From: Streptomyces abyssomicinicus
GTDB lineage: Bacteria; Actinomycetota; Actinomycetes; Streptomycetales; Streptomycetaceae
Reading direction: 5' to 3'
Assembly (NCBI RefSeq): GCF_008974245.1
Contig: NZ_BBZI01000006.1
Span: forward strand, 1,101,126 to 1,165,125
DNA length: 64,000 nt
Made by a program: the position numbers and the translations under genes. Every line of letters starts with the position of its first letter. The stretch's first letter is position 1. Shown in pieces: positions 35,493-44,537 of the stretch. A model generated the notes under the pieces. The model had not been told where the DNA came from, did not search any database, and saw only the letters and a program-made list of their open reading frames with translations.

Positions 35493-36659
35493 TTACCCGG
35501 TGGGGTCCTCGTTCACGTACACCCGGGGCACCCGGGATCCGATCCGGGTGACGATCTCGTAGGCGATGGTCCCGCACGCCTGCGCCCAGTCCTCGGCGGT
35601 CGGCTCCCCGAGGTCGCCGGCGCCGAACAGCACGGCCTCGCTGCCCGTCTCCGGCCGGTCGCCGCCGAGGTCCACCACGAACTGGTCCATGGCGACCCGC
35701 CCGGCGACCGTGCGCAGCTTGCCGCCGACGAGCAACGGGCCCACGCCGGAGGCGTGCCGGGGGATGCCGTCGGCGTATCCGGCGGGGACGAGGCCGAGGG
35801 TGGTCTCGCCCGGGGTGACGTAGTGGTGTCCGTAGCTGACGCCGTGGCCGCCGGGCACCTGCTTGACCAGCACCAGGTCGGCCGAGAGCCGCATCACGGG
35901 GCGCAGTCCCAGGTCGGCCGCGGAGCCCAGCTCGGGGCTGGGCGACACGCCGTAGGTGGCGATGCCGGCGCGGACCAGGTCGAAGTGGGTGTCGGGGCGG
36001 GTGAGGAGGGCGGGCGAGTTGGCGATGTGCCGCACCTCGGGCCTCACGCCCCGCGCCTCGGCGTACCCGACCATCTCGCGGAACCGGGCGAGCTGGGCGT
36101 CGGTGGCCGGGTGCCCGGGCTCGTCGGCGCAGGCGAAGTGCGACCAGATGCCGACGACCCGCACCAGGCCCTCCTCCTCGGCGGCGAGGGCGGCGGCGAC
36201 CAGCTCCGGCCAGTCGGCGGGCTGGCAGCCGTTGCGGCCGAGGCCGGTGTCCGCCTTCAGGTGCACCCGGGCCGGGCGGGCCTCGGCGCGGGCCGCGTCG
36301 GCCGCCTCGCGCAGCGCCCACGGGTCGCTGACCGACACGTCCACGTCCGCGGCGATCGCCTCGCGCCAGGGGCCGCCGGGTGCCCACAGCCAGCTGAGCA
36401 TCCGCCCCGGCAGGCCGGCCTCGCGGAGCGCCAGCGCCTCCTCGGGGGTGGCCGTGCCCAGCCAGTCGGCGCCTGCCTCCTTGGCCGCGCGGGCGCACGG
36501 GACGGCGCCGTGGCCGTAGGCGTCGGCCTTCACGACGGCCATCAGGGCGGCGCCGGAGACCCGTGCGCGCAGCGACCTCACGTTGCCGCGCAGGGCGTCC
36601 AGGTCGATCTCGGCGCGGACGCGTGCGGTGCCGGGAGGGGGCGGAACACTCTCACTCAT
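35493..36659 (-). CDS. alr: Alanine racemase
   Basis: A 388-aa PLP enzyme making D-alanine for peptidoglycan. The PLP lysine is Lys44 in MAVVKADAYGHG. VRHIANSPALL, the catalytic Tyr region GVSYGHHY, and the C-terminal beta-barrel (LVGGKLRTVAGRVAMDQFVVDLG) are present. The frame stays open far upstream into repeat DNA, but MSESVPPPPGTARVRAEIDLDALRGN at 36659 is the family start. A GGGGGG run is close before the ATG. A repeat-rich 490-nt gap separates it from the NAD(P)HX-repair gene. Confidence 0.97.
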   Translation of the reverse strand: MSESVPPPPGTARVRAEIDLDALRGNVRSLRARVSGAALMAVVKADAYGHGAVPCARAAKEAGADWLGTATPEEALALREAGLPGRMLSWLWAPGGPWREAIAADVDVSVSDPWALREAADAARAEARPARVHLKADTGLGRNGCQPADWPELVAAALAAEEEGLVRVVGIWSHFACADEPGHPATDAQLARFREMVGYAEARGVRPEVRHIANSPALLTRPDTHFDLVRAGIATYGVSPSPELGSAADLGLRPVMRLSADLVLVKQVPGGHGVSYGHHYVTPGETTLGLVPAGYADGIPRHASGVGPLLVGGKLRTVAGRVAMDQFVVDLGGDRPETGSEAVLFGAGDLGEPTAEDWAQACGTIAYEIVTRIGSRVPRVYVNEDPTG

Positions 36660-36774
36660 GGTCCCCCCAGTCTGACAGAGCCCCGCCCCACCACCGGGCG
36701 GCCCCGCGAACGAGCCCCGGCCGCGGCCCCCTCGGGGGCTGCGCGACGCACCGGGCCGGGCCGGCCTTCCGGGG

Positions 36775-37150
36775 ACACGGTGCGCCGGGGTGGGGCCCGC
36801 CCGCTCGTGGACGCCATGCGCCGGATCGGGCCCGCCCATCAGGGACACGGTGCGCCGGATCGGGCCCGCCCATCAGGGACACGGTGCGCCGGATCGGACC
36901 GGTACCTGCGGGGACGCCATGCGCTGGACCGGCCCGCCCTCCCAGGGCCGCGACGCGCCGGCCCGAGCCGGTTCCGACGGGGCGCGGTGCGTCGGGCCAA
37001 GCCGGGTCCGGCGGGGCGCGGTGCCCCGACCCGAGCCAGGTCCGGCAAGGCGCGGTCCCCCGACCCGAGCCGGGTCGGGTCGGCCCGAGCCGGGTCGGGT
37101 CGGCCCGAGCCGGGTCGAGCCAGGTCGGGTCGGCCCGAGCCGGGTCGGGT
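36775..37150. repeat. Tandem repeat block (34-nt and 20-nt units)
   Basis: 34-nt units start near 36775 and repeat at 36809, 36843 and 36877, with decayed copies after. 20-nt units built on GCCCGAGCCGGGTC repeat at 37061, 37081, 37101 (with a 10-nt insertion) and 37131, running up to the stop codon of the next gene. The 490-nt gap 36660-37149 holds no gene that I can support. Confidence 0.8.
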
Positions 37151-38736
37151 CAGGCGGGAGCGGTGATGTCCCGCCAGACACCGGGGATCGCCGCCGCGAC
37201 GTCCTGCGCGGCGAGCGGCGCCCCCGCCGCCGCGCCCCGGGCCGCGAGGCCGTGGACGTAGGCGCCCACACTTCCCGCGTCCCGCGCGGAGAGCCCCGCC
37301 GCCAGCAGTGACCCGGCCAGCCCGGACAGCACGTCCCCCGAGCCGGCCGTCGCCAGCCACGGCGTCCCCGTGGGATTGACCCGCACGGGGGCGTCCCCCC
37401 GCGGCGACGCCACCAACGTCGTCGACCCCTTCAGCAGCACCGTCGCCCGGTACCGCTCCGCCAGCTCCCGCGCCGCGTCGAGCCGCGCGGACTCCACCTC
37501 GACCCGGTCGACCCCGAGCAGCGCCGCCGCCTCGCCCGCGTGCGGGGTGAGCAGCGTCGGCGCCGTCCGCGACCGCACCGCGTCGCGGTCGGCGAGCCGC
37601 AGCCCGTCGGCGTCGATCAGCACCGGCACCTGCGCTTCGTCGGCGACGGCCAGTACCTCCGCCACCGTCGCGGCGTCGTCCCCCGCGCCGGGCCCGACCA
37701 CCCACGCCTGCACGCGTCCCGCCCGCCGCGGTCCCCCGTCGGACACCAGTGTCTCGGGGTACCGCGCCAGCACCGCCCGGCCGGCCGGGCCCGCGTACCG
37801 CACCGCCCCGGCACCGCCCCGCAGTGCCCCGGCGACGGCGAGCACCGCCGCCCCCGGGTACCGCGCCGACCCGGCGGCGATCCCGACCACGCCGCGCCGG
37901 TACTTGTCGCTCTCCGCGCCCGGCCGGGGCAGCAGCCGGGCGACGTCGGCGTGCTGCAACGCCTCCAGCTCGGGCCGCTCGGGAAGCCAGGGGTCCAGCC
38001 CGATGTCCACCAGCCGTACCGCGCCCGCGTGCTCGCGCGCCGGGTCGATCAGCAGCGCCGGCTTGTGCGTGCCGAAGGTGACGGTGAGGTCGGCGCGCAC
38101 CGCGGGGCCGCGTACCTCCCCGGTGTCCGCCTCCACCCCGCTCGGCAGGTCGACGGCGACCACCGCCGCCCCGGACGCGGCAGCCAGCCCGGCCAGCGGC
38201 GCGGCGTTCTCCCTCAGTCCGCCCCGACCGCCGATGCCGACGATCCCGTCCACCACCAGATCGGCCGCCATGACCAGCCGCGCCACCTCGTCCGGTCCGG
38301 CATCCGCACCCGCACCCGCCGCGTCACCCGGCACAGCGCCCGAGCCACGCGGGCCACCGCCGCCGCCGGAGCCGCCCGAGCCGCCCGGCGGCGCCCCGCC
38401 TCCCGCCGGGACGGCGACGGCCCGTCCCCCGGCACGCCGCAACGCGGCCAGCCCGCCGTCGTGCACCCGCTCCGGCGAGAGGAGCACGGCCGTCACCCCG
38501 GCCCCGCGCCGCGCCAGCCGCGCCCCGGCGTACAGCGCGTCCCCACCGTTGTCGCCGCTGCCGACCAGCAGGACCACCCGGCTGCCGTAGACCCGGCCCG
38601 CCGTCCGGCCCAGGACCTGGGCACAGGCGGCGGCCAGCCCGGCGGCCGCCCGCTGCATCAAAGCGCCCTCGGGAAGCCTCGCCATCAGCTCCCGCTCGGC
38701 CGCACGTACCGTCTCCACGCTGTAGGCACTTCGCAT
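37150..38736 (-). CDS. nnr: Bifunctional NAD(P)H-hydrate epimerase / ADP-dependent dehydratase
   Basis: A 528-aa two-domain metabolite-repair enzyme that restores damaged NADH/NADPH. The YjeF_N epimerase domain is at about 1-240 (VVLLVGSGDNGGDALYAGARLARRG, VVAVDLPSGVEADTG). The dehydratase domain is at about 270-528 (DKYRRGVVGIAAGSARYPGAAVLAVAGAL, LLTPHAGEAAALLG, LKGSTTLVASP, TAGSGDVLSGLAGSLLAAG). A Gly-rich insertion (about residues 112-130) interrupts the first domain. ATG at 38736 begins the standard MRSAYSVETVRAAE. It is located next to acpS, as usual. Confidence 0.96.
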   Translation of the reverse strand: MRSAYSVETVRAAERELMARLPEGALMQRAAAGLAAACAQVLGRTAGRVYGSRVVLLVGSGDNGGDALYAGARLARRGAGVTAVLLSPERVHDGGLAALRRAGGRAVAVPAGGGAPPGGSGGSGGGGGPRGSGAVPGDAAGAGADAGPDEVARLVMAADLVVDGIVGIGGRGGLRENAAPLAGLAAASGAAVVAVDLPSGVEADTGEVRGPAVRADLTVTFGTHKPALLIDPAREHAGAVRLVDIGLDPWLPERPELEALQHADVARLLPRPGAESDKYRRGVVGIAAGSARYPGAAVLAVAGALRGGAGAVRYAGPAGRAVLARYPETLVSDGGPRRAGRVQAWVVGPGAGDDAATVAEVLAVADEAQVPVLIDADGLRLADRDAVRSRTAPTLLTPHAGEAAALLGVDRVEVESARLDAARELAERYRATVLLKGSTTLVASPRGDAPVRVNPTGTPWLATAGSGDVLSGLAGSLLAAGLSARDAGSVGAYVHGLAARGAAAGAPLAAQDVAAAIPGVWRDITAPA

Positions 38737-38758
38737 ACAGCCGAGTCTTCCCCAGGAA

Positions 38759-39130
38759 TCAGCCCTCCGCGATCACCACCGCCGAGGCCACACCCGCGTC
38801 ATGACTGAGCGACACGTGCCAGGAACTGACGCCCAGTTCGGCCGCGCGGGCGGCGACCGTGCCGAAGACCCGCAGCCGGGGCTGCCCGCTCTCCTCCAGG
38901 TACACCTCGGCGTCCCGCCACTGCAGCCCGGGCGGCGCGCCCAGCGCCTTCGCCAGCGCCTCCTTGGCCGCGAACCGGGCGGCCAGTGAGGCGATGCCGC
39001 GGCGCTCGCCGCTGGGCAGTATCAGTTCGCTGTCGTTGAAGAGGCGTTGTGCCATGTGCGGGGTACGGGCGAGAGCGGCCTGGAACCGGTCGATCTCGGC
39101 CACGTCGATTCCGACGCCGATGATGCTCAT
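38759..39130 (-). CDS. acpS: Holo-[acyl-carrier-protein] synthase
   Basis: A 123-aa enzyme that loads phosphopantetheine on acyl carrier proteins. It shows [12 protein letters not shown] with metal-binding Asp9, [12 protein letters not shown], and [19 protein letters not shown]. The ATG at 39130 has TAGGCT 7 nt upstream, so it is likely leaderless. It probably forms a unit with the NAD(P)HX-repair gene 22 nt downstream. Confidence 0.96.
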   Translation of the reverse strand: MSIIGVGIDVAEIDRFQAALARTPHMAQRLFNDSELILPSGERRGIASLAARFAAKEALAKALGAPPGLQWRDAEVYLEESGQPRLRVFGTVAARAAELGVSSWHVSLSHDAGVASAVVIAEG

Positions 39131-39137
39131 GGCCCTC

Positions 39138-39143
39138 AGCCTA
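39138..39143 (-). promoter_or_regulatory. -10 element, leaderless acpS
   Basis: TAGGCT on the minus strand, 7 nt before the acpS ATG. Confidence 0.5.
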
Positions 39144-39321
39144 CGGACGAACGCCGCACCCGTCGGGCCCTGTGGACAACGGGGCCGGGCCCGCACCCAC
39201 CCTGTGGATAACTTTCCGGGACGACCCCGCCCCCCTGTTAGCCTGCGACGTCACCGAATCGAAGGGGACACGGCGCACAGCCGGTCCGCCCGACACATCC
39301 GCGCGGCGTCCAGGGGGGCCG

Positions 39322-40281
39322 ATGAGCAGCATCCACCAGAGCACCGGTACGGTCACCGGTTCACCACGTCTGGATCCGTACGAACTCCTGCCGGAGATGG
39401 CCGAACTGCGCACCGCGGTGGCCGGCCGCCGCTGGCCGGCCGTGCAGGCCTTCTTCGACGCCCGTACGCCCGCGGACCAGACCTACGCGGCCGTCCTGGT
39501 CAGCGAGACGGCGGGCGTGGAGTCCTTCCTCGCCGAGGCCGCGGCCGCGCACCCGGCCGCCCCGCTGCCCCGCACGCTCCTCGCCTACCGGCAGGTGGTG
39601 ATCGGCTGGGACATCCGCAGCGCTGACCGCGCCCGGAACGTCTCGCGCGACCAGTTCCGGAAGTTCCACGACTGGCTGCGCAAGGCCGAGCAGCTCCTCA
39701 TCGACGTCTGCGCCGAGCAGCCGGCGTTCCCTCTGGCCTGGTACGTCCGCCTGATCACGGCGCGTGGCCTGGAGCTCGGGCAGTCGGAGGCCCGCCGCCG
39801 CCACGACCGGCTCGCCGCCGTCTCCCCGCACCACCACGCCGCGCAGTCCCAGCTCCTCCAGCAGCTCTGCCCCAAGTGGGGCGGCACCTGGGAACTGGCG
39901 CACGGCTTCGCCCGGGAATGCGCGTCCGCCGCGCCCGACGGCTCCGACTGCGCCGTGCTGGTGGCCGACGCGCACATCGAGCACTGGCTCGACCTGCCGT
40001 CCTCGGAGGACGAGGCCTACATGCGGGGCGTGCCGGTCCGCGACGATCTGCGCTTCGCCGCCGAGGTGTCGGTGTGGCACCCGGCCTACCGGCCGGACGC
40101 GAACTGGATATCGGCGCACAACACGTTCGCGATGGCCTTCTCGCTCGGCGGCCATCTCCAGGACGCCGCGCGTCACTTCGCCGTACTCGGCGACCGGGCC
40201 TGCAGGTCTCCCTGGAACTACCTGGGCGACCCGAAGGCGATGTTCGCCAAGCACCGCAGAGCCGCGCTGACAGCGCGCTGA
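39322..40281 (+). CDS. Hypothetical protein paired with an M16 peptidase
   Basis: A 319-aa soluble, mostly helical protein of unknown function. It starts MSSIHQSTGTVTGSPRLDPYELLPEMAELRTAVAGRRWPAVQAFFDAR. Trp/Ala/Leu-rich helix pairs repeat through its length (TLLAYRQVVIGWDIRS, LAWYVRLITARGLELGQSEARRR, SVWHPAYRPDANWISAHNTFAMAFSLGGHLQDAARHFAVLGDRA), suggesting a TPR-like solenoid. No signal or membrane segment is seen. The ATG has a GGGGGG run upstream. It sits 14 nt before the M16 peptidase gene, so they are co-transcribed. It may be a partner, adaptor or substrate; unknown. Confidence 0.75.
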   Translation: MSSIHQSTGTVTGSPRLDPYELLPEMAELRTAVAGRRWPAVQAFFDARTPADQTYAAVLVSETAGVESFLAEAAAAHPAAPLPRTLLAYRQVVIGWDIRSADRARNVSRDQFRKFHDWLRKAEQLLIDVCAEQPAFPLAWYVRLITARGLELGQSEARRRHDRLAAVSPHHHAAQSQLLQQLCPKWGGTWELAHGFARECASAAPDGSDCAVLVADAHIEHWLDLPSSEDEAYMRGVPVRDDLRFAAEVSVWHPAYRPDANWISAHNTFAMAFSLGGHLQDAARHFAVLGDRACRSPWNYLGDPKAMFAKHRRAALTAR

Positions 40282-40295
40282 GGGGGACCACCACC

Positions 40296-42050
40296 ATGAC
40301 CGTCGACACCACCGCCCAGGTCGCCGCCCTGCGGGAGCTGGCCGGATACGCCACCACGCAGGGGATACCGACCCTGTTCGCCCCGCAGGCGGGCAACGAG
40401 ATCACCGCCGGCCTGTTCTTCCGGGTGGGCTGCGCGGACGAGACCCTGGCCACCGCCGGCATCACGCACCTGGTGGAGCACCTGGCCCTGCACCGCATCG
40501 GCCTGAGCGACGCACACCACAACGGCGCCACCGCCAACGCCTTCACCCTCTTCCACGTCACCGGCACCGAGACCGAGGTGGTGGCGCACCTCAACTCCGT
40601 CTGCGCCTCCCTCCGCGACCTGCCTCTGGAGCGGCTGGAGACGGAGAAGGAGATCCTGCGCACGGAGGCCGCGGGCCGCAGCCGCGGCGTCAACCAGCAA
40701 CTGCCGCTGTGGCGGTACGGCGCGCAGGGCTACGGCCTCTCCAGCTACTCCGAGCTGGGCACCTGGCGGTTGACGCCGGACGAGGTCCGGTGGTGGGCGC
40801 AGACCCGTTTCACCCGCGACAACGCGGTGCTCTGGATCACCGGCGACCACGTTCCCGACGGGCTGGACCTGACGCTGCCCGCCGGCCGCCGGATACCCGC
40901 CCCGGCACCCAGCAGCGCCCTGCCGCAGACCCCCGCGTACATCGGGGGCGACGACGGCCAGGTGGTCCTCGACGCCGTGGTGCGCCGTTCCACCGCCGCG
41001 TCGGTCTTCTCCGACGTGCTGGGGCGGGCGCTCTTCCGGGAACTGCGCCAGGAGGGTGGCTACTCGTACGCGGTGGACGCCGACTACAGCCCCCGGGACG
41101 CCGAGTGGGCGACCGTGACCGCCTTCGCGGACGCGCTGCCGCAGAAGCAGGACGCGGTGACCGGCGCGTTCGTCGACGTGCTGGCGCGGCTGCGGGCCGG
41201 ACGGATCGAACCGGCGGAGCTCGAGTCGGCGAAGGCCAAGGCGCTCAAGTCGCTGGACGGGCCCGACGTGGCGGCGCGCGCGCTGCCGTCGTGGGCGCTG
41301 AACCTGCTGATGGGGCACGAGATCCTGACCCCCGACCAGCACCGGGAGCAGATAGCCGCCGTGACCGTCGAGGACGTGCGCGACGTCGCCCGGGAGGCCT
41401 GGTCCACCGCCCTGGTCCAGGTGCCGGGGCAGGACCTCGCCTGGGCCGGGTGCGCGTCGGCGCCCCAGTTCTCCGAGGCGGCGGTCGCCGGGACGCGGCA
41501 CCCGTCCCTGGAGGACGACCGGGTCACCCTGGTCATCGGCGCCGAGGGCGTCTCGCTGACGATGCCGGGCGGGCCGGTGACCGTCCGGTACGACCGGTGC
41601 GTGGCGATGGCGGCCCGGCCCGACGGGGCGCGTGTGCTCACCGGGCCGGACGGCTTCCGGGTGGAGGTGGAGCCGACGCTCTTCAAGGGCGTCACCCCGG
41701 AGCGGATCGCGGCGATCGACGCCGCGGTGCCGCCGGGGGCGGTCGTGCCCCTTCCGCCGCGGGAGGACGTTCCCCGGCCCCGCCCGCGCTCGACCACGCG
41801 TACCCGGAGGGCCTCGCACGGCTCCGGGATCGCGGCCGCCACCGCCGGGCCGTCCACGCCGGGGCGGGCGTTCCTGCGGTGGCTGATCTGGACGGCGACG
41901 GCACTGTTCGGCCTGCTGGCCGTGGTCCTCACGGTGGACGAGCTGGTGGCGCCGGTGCCGGACACCGACGTCATCCTGGGCGTCTGGATACTCGAGCTGC
42001 CCCTCGCCCTGGCGGCCTGGTCGCAGTGGCGCACCCGGCCCGCGAACTGA
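40296..42050 (+). CDS. Membrane-anchored M16 (insulinase) family peptidase
   Basis: A 584-aa protein. The zinc-peptidase signature is inverted as in M16: His58-Leu-Val-Glu-His62 (HLVEH), with the third ligand probably Glu124 in EKEILRTEA. A second M16-type half follows with RALFRELRQEGGYSYAVDADYSPRDAEWA. After residue ~400 is a beta-rich region (LVIGAEGVSLTMPGGPVTVRYDRCVAM), PH-like in look. Near the end are two hydrophobic helices (WLIWTATALFGLLAVVLTV and ILGVWILELPLALAAW). No signal peptide is present, so the peptidase part should face the cytoplasm. ATG follows the upstream gene by 14 nt. Substrate unknown. Confidence 0.85.
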   Translation: MTVDTTAQVAALRELAGYATTQGIPTLFAPQAGNEITAGLFFRVGCADETLATAGITHLVEHLALHRIGLSDAHHNGATANAFTLFHVTGTETEVVAHLNSVCASLRDLPLERLETEKEILRTEAAGRSRGVNQQLPLWRYGAQGYGLSSYSELGTWRLTPDEVRWWAQTRFTRDNAVLWITGDHVPDGLDLTLPAGRRIPAPAPSSALPQTPAYIGGDDGQVVLDAVVRRSTAASVFSDVLGRALFRELRQEGGYSYAVDADYSPRDAEWATVTAFADALPQKQDAVTGAFVDVLARLRAGRIEPAELESAKAKALKSLDGPDVAARALPSWALNLLMGHEILTPDQHREQIAAVTVEDVRDVAREAWSTALVQVPGQDLAWAGCASAPQFSEAAVAGTRHPSLEDDRVTLVIGAEGVSLTMPGGPVTVRYDRCVAMAARPDGARVLTGPDGFRVEVEPTLFKGVTPERIAAIDAAVPPGAVVPLPPREDVPRPRPRSTTRTRRASHGSGIAAATAGPSTPGRAFLRWLIWTATALFGLLAVVLTVDELVAPVPDTDVILGVWILELPLALAAWSQWRTRPAN

Positions 42051-42236
42051 CCGGAACCCGCAGGAACCGACCGGCACCCGCGCGGACGGGCCCCGACACC
42101 CGTCGCGCGGAACCCGGGCCGTCGGCCGGGCCCGGGGCCCACGACCCACGGCCCAAGGCCCAGTGCCCACGGCCCGGGGCCCCGGTCCTCCAGGCTCCGG
42201 GAGCCCGGCCGACGGGAGGCGCGTCCGCGGGGGCCG

Positions 42237-44147
42237 TCACTCCACCGTGACGGACTTCGCCAGGTTCCTCGGCTGGTCCACCTCGTTCCCGCGTGCCGTC
42301 GCCAGCTCGCAGGCGAACACCTGGAGCGGGACCGTCGCCACCAGCGGCTGGAGCAGCGGCGGCGTGGCGGGGATCCGCACCAGGTGGTCGGCGTAGGGCA
42401 CCACCGCCTCGTCCCCCTCCTCCGCGATGACGATGGTCCGCGCGCCCCGCGCCCGGATCTCCTGGATGTTGGAGACGATCTTGTCGTGCAGCACCGCCCG
42501 GTCGCGCGGCGAGGGCACGACCACCACCACCGGCACGCCCTCCTCGATCAGCGCGATCGGCCCGTGTTTCAGCTCGCCCGCCGCGAACCCCTCGGCGTGC
42601 ATGTAGGCGAGCTCCTTCAGCTTGAGCGCGCCCTCCAGTGCCACCGGGTGGCCCACGTGCCGGCCGAGGAACAGCACGGTGTTCCGGGAGGACAGGGAAC
42701 GCGCCAGCTCCCGCACCGGCTCCATCGTCTCCAGCACCCGCTCCACCGCGTCGCCGATCCCCGACAGCTCCCGCACCTGCTCGCGGATCTCCTCCCCCGA
42801 GCGGGTGCCGCGTACCTGCCCCAGGTACAGGGCGACCAGGTAGCAGGCGACCAGCTGGGTCAGGAACGCCTTGGTGGAGGCGACGGCGACCTCCGGCCCG
42901 GCGTGGGTGTACAGCACCGCGTCCGACTCGCGGGGGATGGTCGCTCCGTTGGTGTTGCAGATGGCCACCACCTTGGATCCCTGCTCCCGCGCGTGACGCA
43001 GCGCCATCAGGGTGTCCATGGTCTCCCCCGACTGGGAGATGGCGATCACCAGCGCGCGTGGTCCCAGGATGGGGTCGCGGTAGCGGAACTCGCTGGCCAG
43101 GTCCACCTCGCAGGGGACGCGTGTCCAGTGCTCGACGGCGTACTTGGCGATCAGTCCGGCGTGGTGGGCGGTCCCGCAGGCCACGATCACCACCTTGTCG
43201 ACCTCGCGCAGTTCCTCCGGCGGGATCCGCAGCTCGTCCAGCGAGAGGTGGCCCGAGCCGTCGATCCGGCCCAGCAGCGTGTCCGCGACCGCCTTGGGCT
43301 GCTCGGCGATCTCCTTGAGCATGAAGTAGTCGTAGCCGCCCTTCTCGGCGGCGGAGGCGTCCCAGTCGATGTGGAACTCCCGCACCTCGGCGGGCAGCCC
43401 GTCGAAGCCGGTCACCGTCACCGCGACCGCCCCGCCCGTCCCGTCCGCCCCGCCCGTCCCGCCCGTGGCGTCCGGCCCGCCGGCCCCGTCGCGGCGCAGC
43501 TCGACGACCTGGTCCTGGCCCAGCTCGATGGCGTCCCGGGTGTACTCGATGAACGCGGACACGTCCGAGGCGAGGAACCCTTCGCCCTGGCCCACCCCGA
43601 CCACCAGCGGCGAGTTCCGCCGGGCGCCGACCACCACCCCGGGCTCCTCCGCCGCGACCGCCACCAGGGTGAACGCGCCCTCCAGCCGCCGGCACACCAG
43701 CCGCATCGCCTCGGCGAGCCCGCCGCACGCCGAGTACTCCTCGGCCAGCAGGTGGGAGACGACCTCGGTGTCGGTCTCCGAGGTGAGGCGGTGGCCTCGT
43801 TCCTCCAGCTCGGCGCGGAGCCGCGCGAAGTTCTCGATGATGCCGTTGTGCACGACGGCGACCCGGCCTGCATCGTCCAGATGCGGGTGGGCGTTCACGT
43901 CGTTGGGCGCACCGTGGGTGGCCCAGCGGGTGTGCCCCAAACCGGTTGTGGCGGCCGGGAGGGGGCGCTCGCCGAGCTCCTTCTCCAGGTTGACCAGCTT
44001 GCCCGCCTTCTTGGCCGTCGCCAGCACGCCGTCGGCGAGGACCGCCACGCCCGCCGAGTCGTAGCCCCGGTACTCCAGCCTCCGCAGTCCCGCCGTCACG
44101 ACCTCCAACGCCGCCTGACGGCCCACATATCCCACAATTCCGCACAT
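42237..44147 (-). CDS. glmS: Glucosamine-6-phosphate synthase (isomerizing)
   Basis: Makes GlcN-6-P from fructose-6-P and glutamine, the first step to UDP-GlcNAc. It has 636 residues. The Cys2 glutaminase starts MCGIVGYVG. The domain shows HTRWATHGAPNDVNAHPH and HNGIIENF. The two SIS domains have VACGTAHHAGLIAKYAVEHW, AISQSGETMDTLMALRHA, and the end AKSVTVE. A Gly/Asp/Ala-rich insertion (GAGGPDATGGTGGADGTGG) sits in the linker between domains. ATG at 44147 is fixed by the Cys2 rule and has TAGGGT 7 nt upstream, a leaderless signal. The upstream in-frame extension is not coding. Confidence 0.97.
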   Translation of the reverse strand: MCGIVGYVGRQAALEVVTAGLRRLEYRGYDSAGVAVLADGVLATAKKAGKLVNLEKELGERPLPAATTGLGHTRWATHGAPNDVNAHPHLDDAGRVAVVHNGIIENFARLRAELEERGHRLTSETDTEVVSHLLAEEYSACGGLAEAMRLVCRRLEGAFTLVAVAAEEPGVVVGARRNSPLVVGVGQGEGFLASDVSAFIEYTRDAIELGQDQVVELRRDGAGGPDATGGTGGADGTGGAVAVTVTGFDGLPAEVREFHIDWDASAAEKGGYDYFMLKEIAEQPKAVADTLLGRIDGSGHLSLDELRIPPEELREVDKVVIVACGTAHHAGLIAKYAVEHWTRVPCEVDLASEFRYRDPILGPRALVIAISQSGETMDTLMALRHAREQGSKVVAICNTNGATIPRESDAVLYTHAGPEVAVASTKAFLTQLVACYLVALYLGQVRGTRSGEEIREQVRELSGIGDAVERVLETMEPVRELARSLSSRNTVLFLGRHVGHPVALEGALKLKELAYMHAEGFAAGELKHGPIALIEEGVPVVVVVPSPRDRAVLHDKIVSNIQEIRARGARTIVIAEEGDEAVVPYADHLVRIPATPPLLQPLVATVPLQVFACELATARGNEVDQPRNLAKSVTVE

Positions 44148-44154
44148 GTACCCC

Positions 44155-44160
44155 ACCCTA
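44155..44160 (-). promoter_or_regulatory. -10 element, leaderless glmS
   Basis: TAGGGT on the minus strand, 7 nt before the glmS ATG. Confidence 0.5.
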
Positions 44161-44525
44161 GGTGCGGCCCCACGACCGCGCGGCCGGTCGTGGTCCGTTC
44201 GGGCCTCCCCGGCACGCCGCTCCACGGGGCTCCCCGGCACCCCGGTCCACGAGCCTCCCCCGGCACCCCGCGCCCCGCACCCGGCAGCAGGACGCCGTCG
44301 CGCCGGACCAGGACCCCGCGGCCGTCAGGCCCGGTACGCACCCGGTACGCACCCGAAGCGCGCCAGGAACACGCCCGGAGCACACCCGAGGCCCGCCCGA
44401 CGCCCGCCCGAGCCGCGTCTGACCCGCGCCCGACCCGGGCCGCCCCGCCCCGCTCCCGCCTGGCCCGGCCGCCGCCACCGCCGTCCTAGTGACGCACCCC
44501 ACCCCGCGGCCCGGACGGACGCCCG
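44161..44525. other. Divergent glmS-coaA gap
   Basis: About 365 nt of C-rich low-complexity DNA with many GGCACCCC and CCCGACCCG units. Leaderless-type -10 hexamers flank it on both sides. I see no gene. Confidence 0.5.
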
Positions 44526-44526
44526 T

Positions 44527-44532
44527 AACAAT
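44527..44532 (+). promoter_or_regulatory. -10 element, leaderless coaA
   Basis: AACAAT (within TAACAAT) 5 nt before the GTG start of coaA. Confidence 0.4.
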
Positions 44533-44537
44533 GGACT

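Noticed and set aside
36660..37150. CRISPR array
   Set aside because: The repeats are directly adjacent tandem units without unique spacers, and no cas gene is nearby.
33840..37166. 1108-aa plus-strand frame across tsaE, hydrolase and alr
   Set aside because: Shadow frame kept open by GC content and repeats; three well-known genes lie on the opposite strand.
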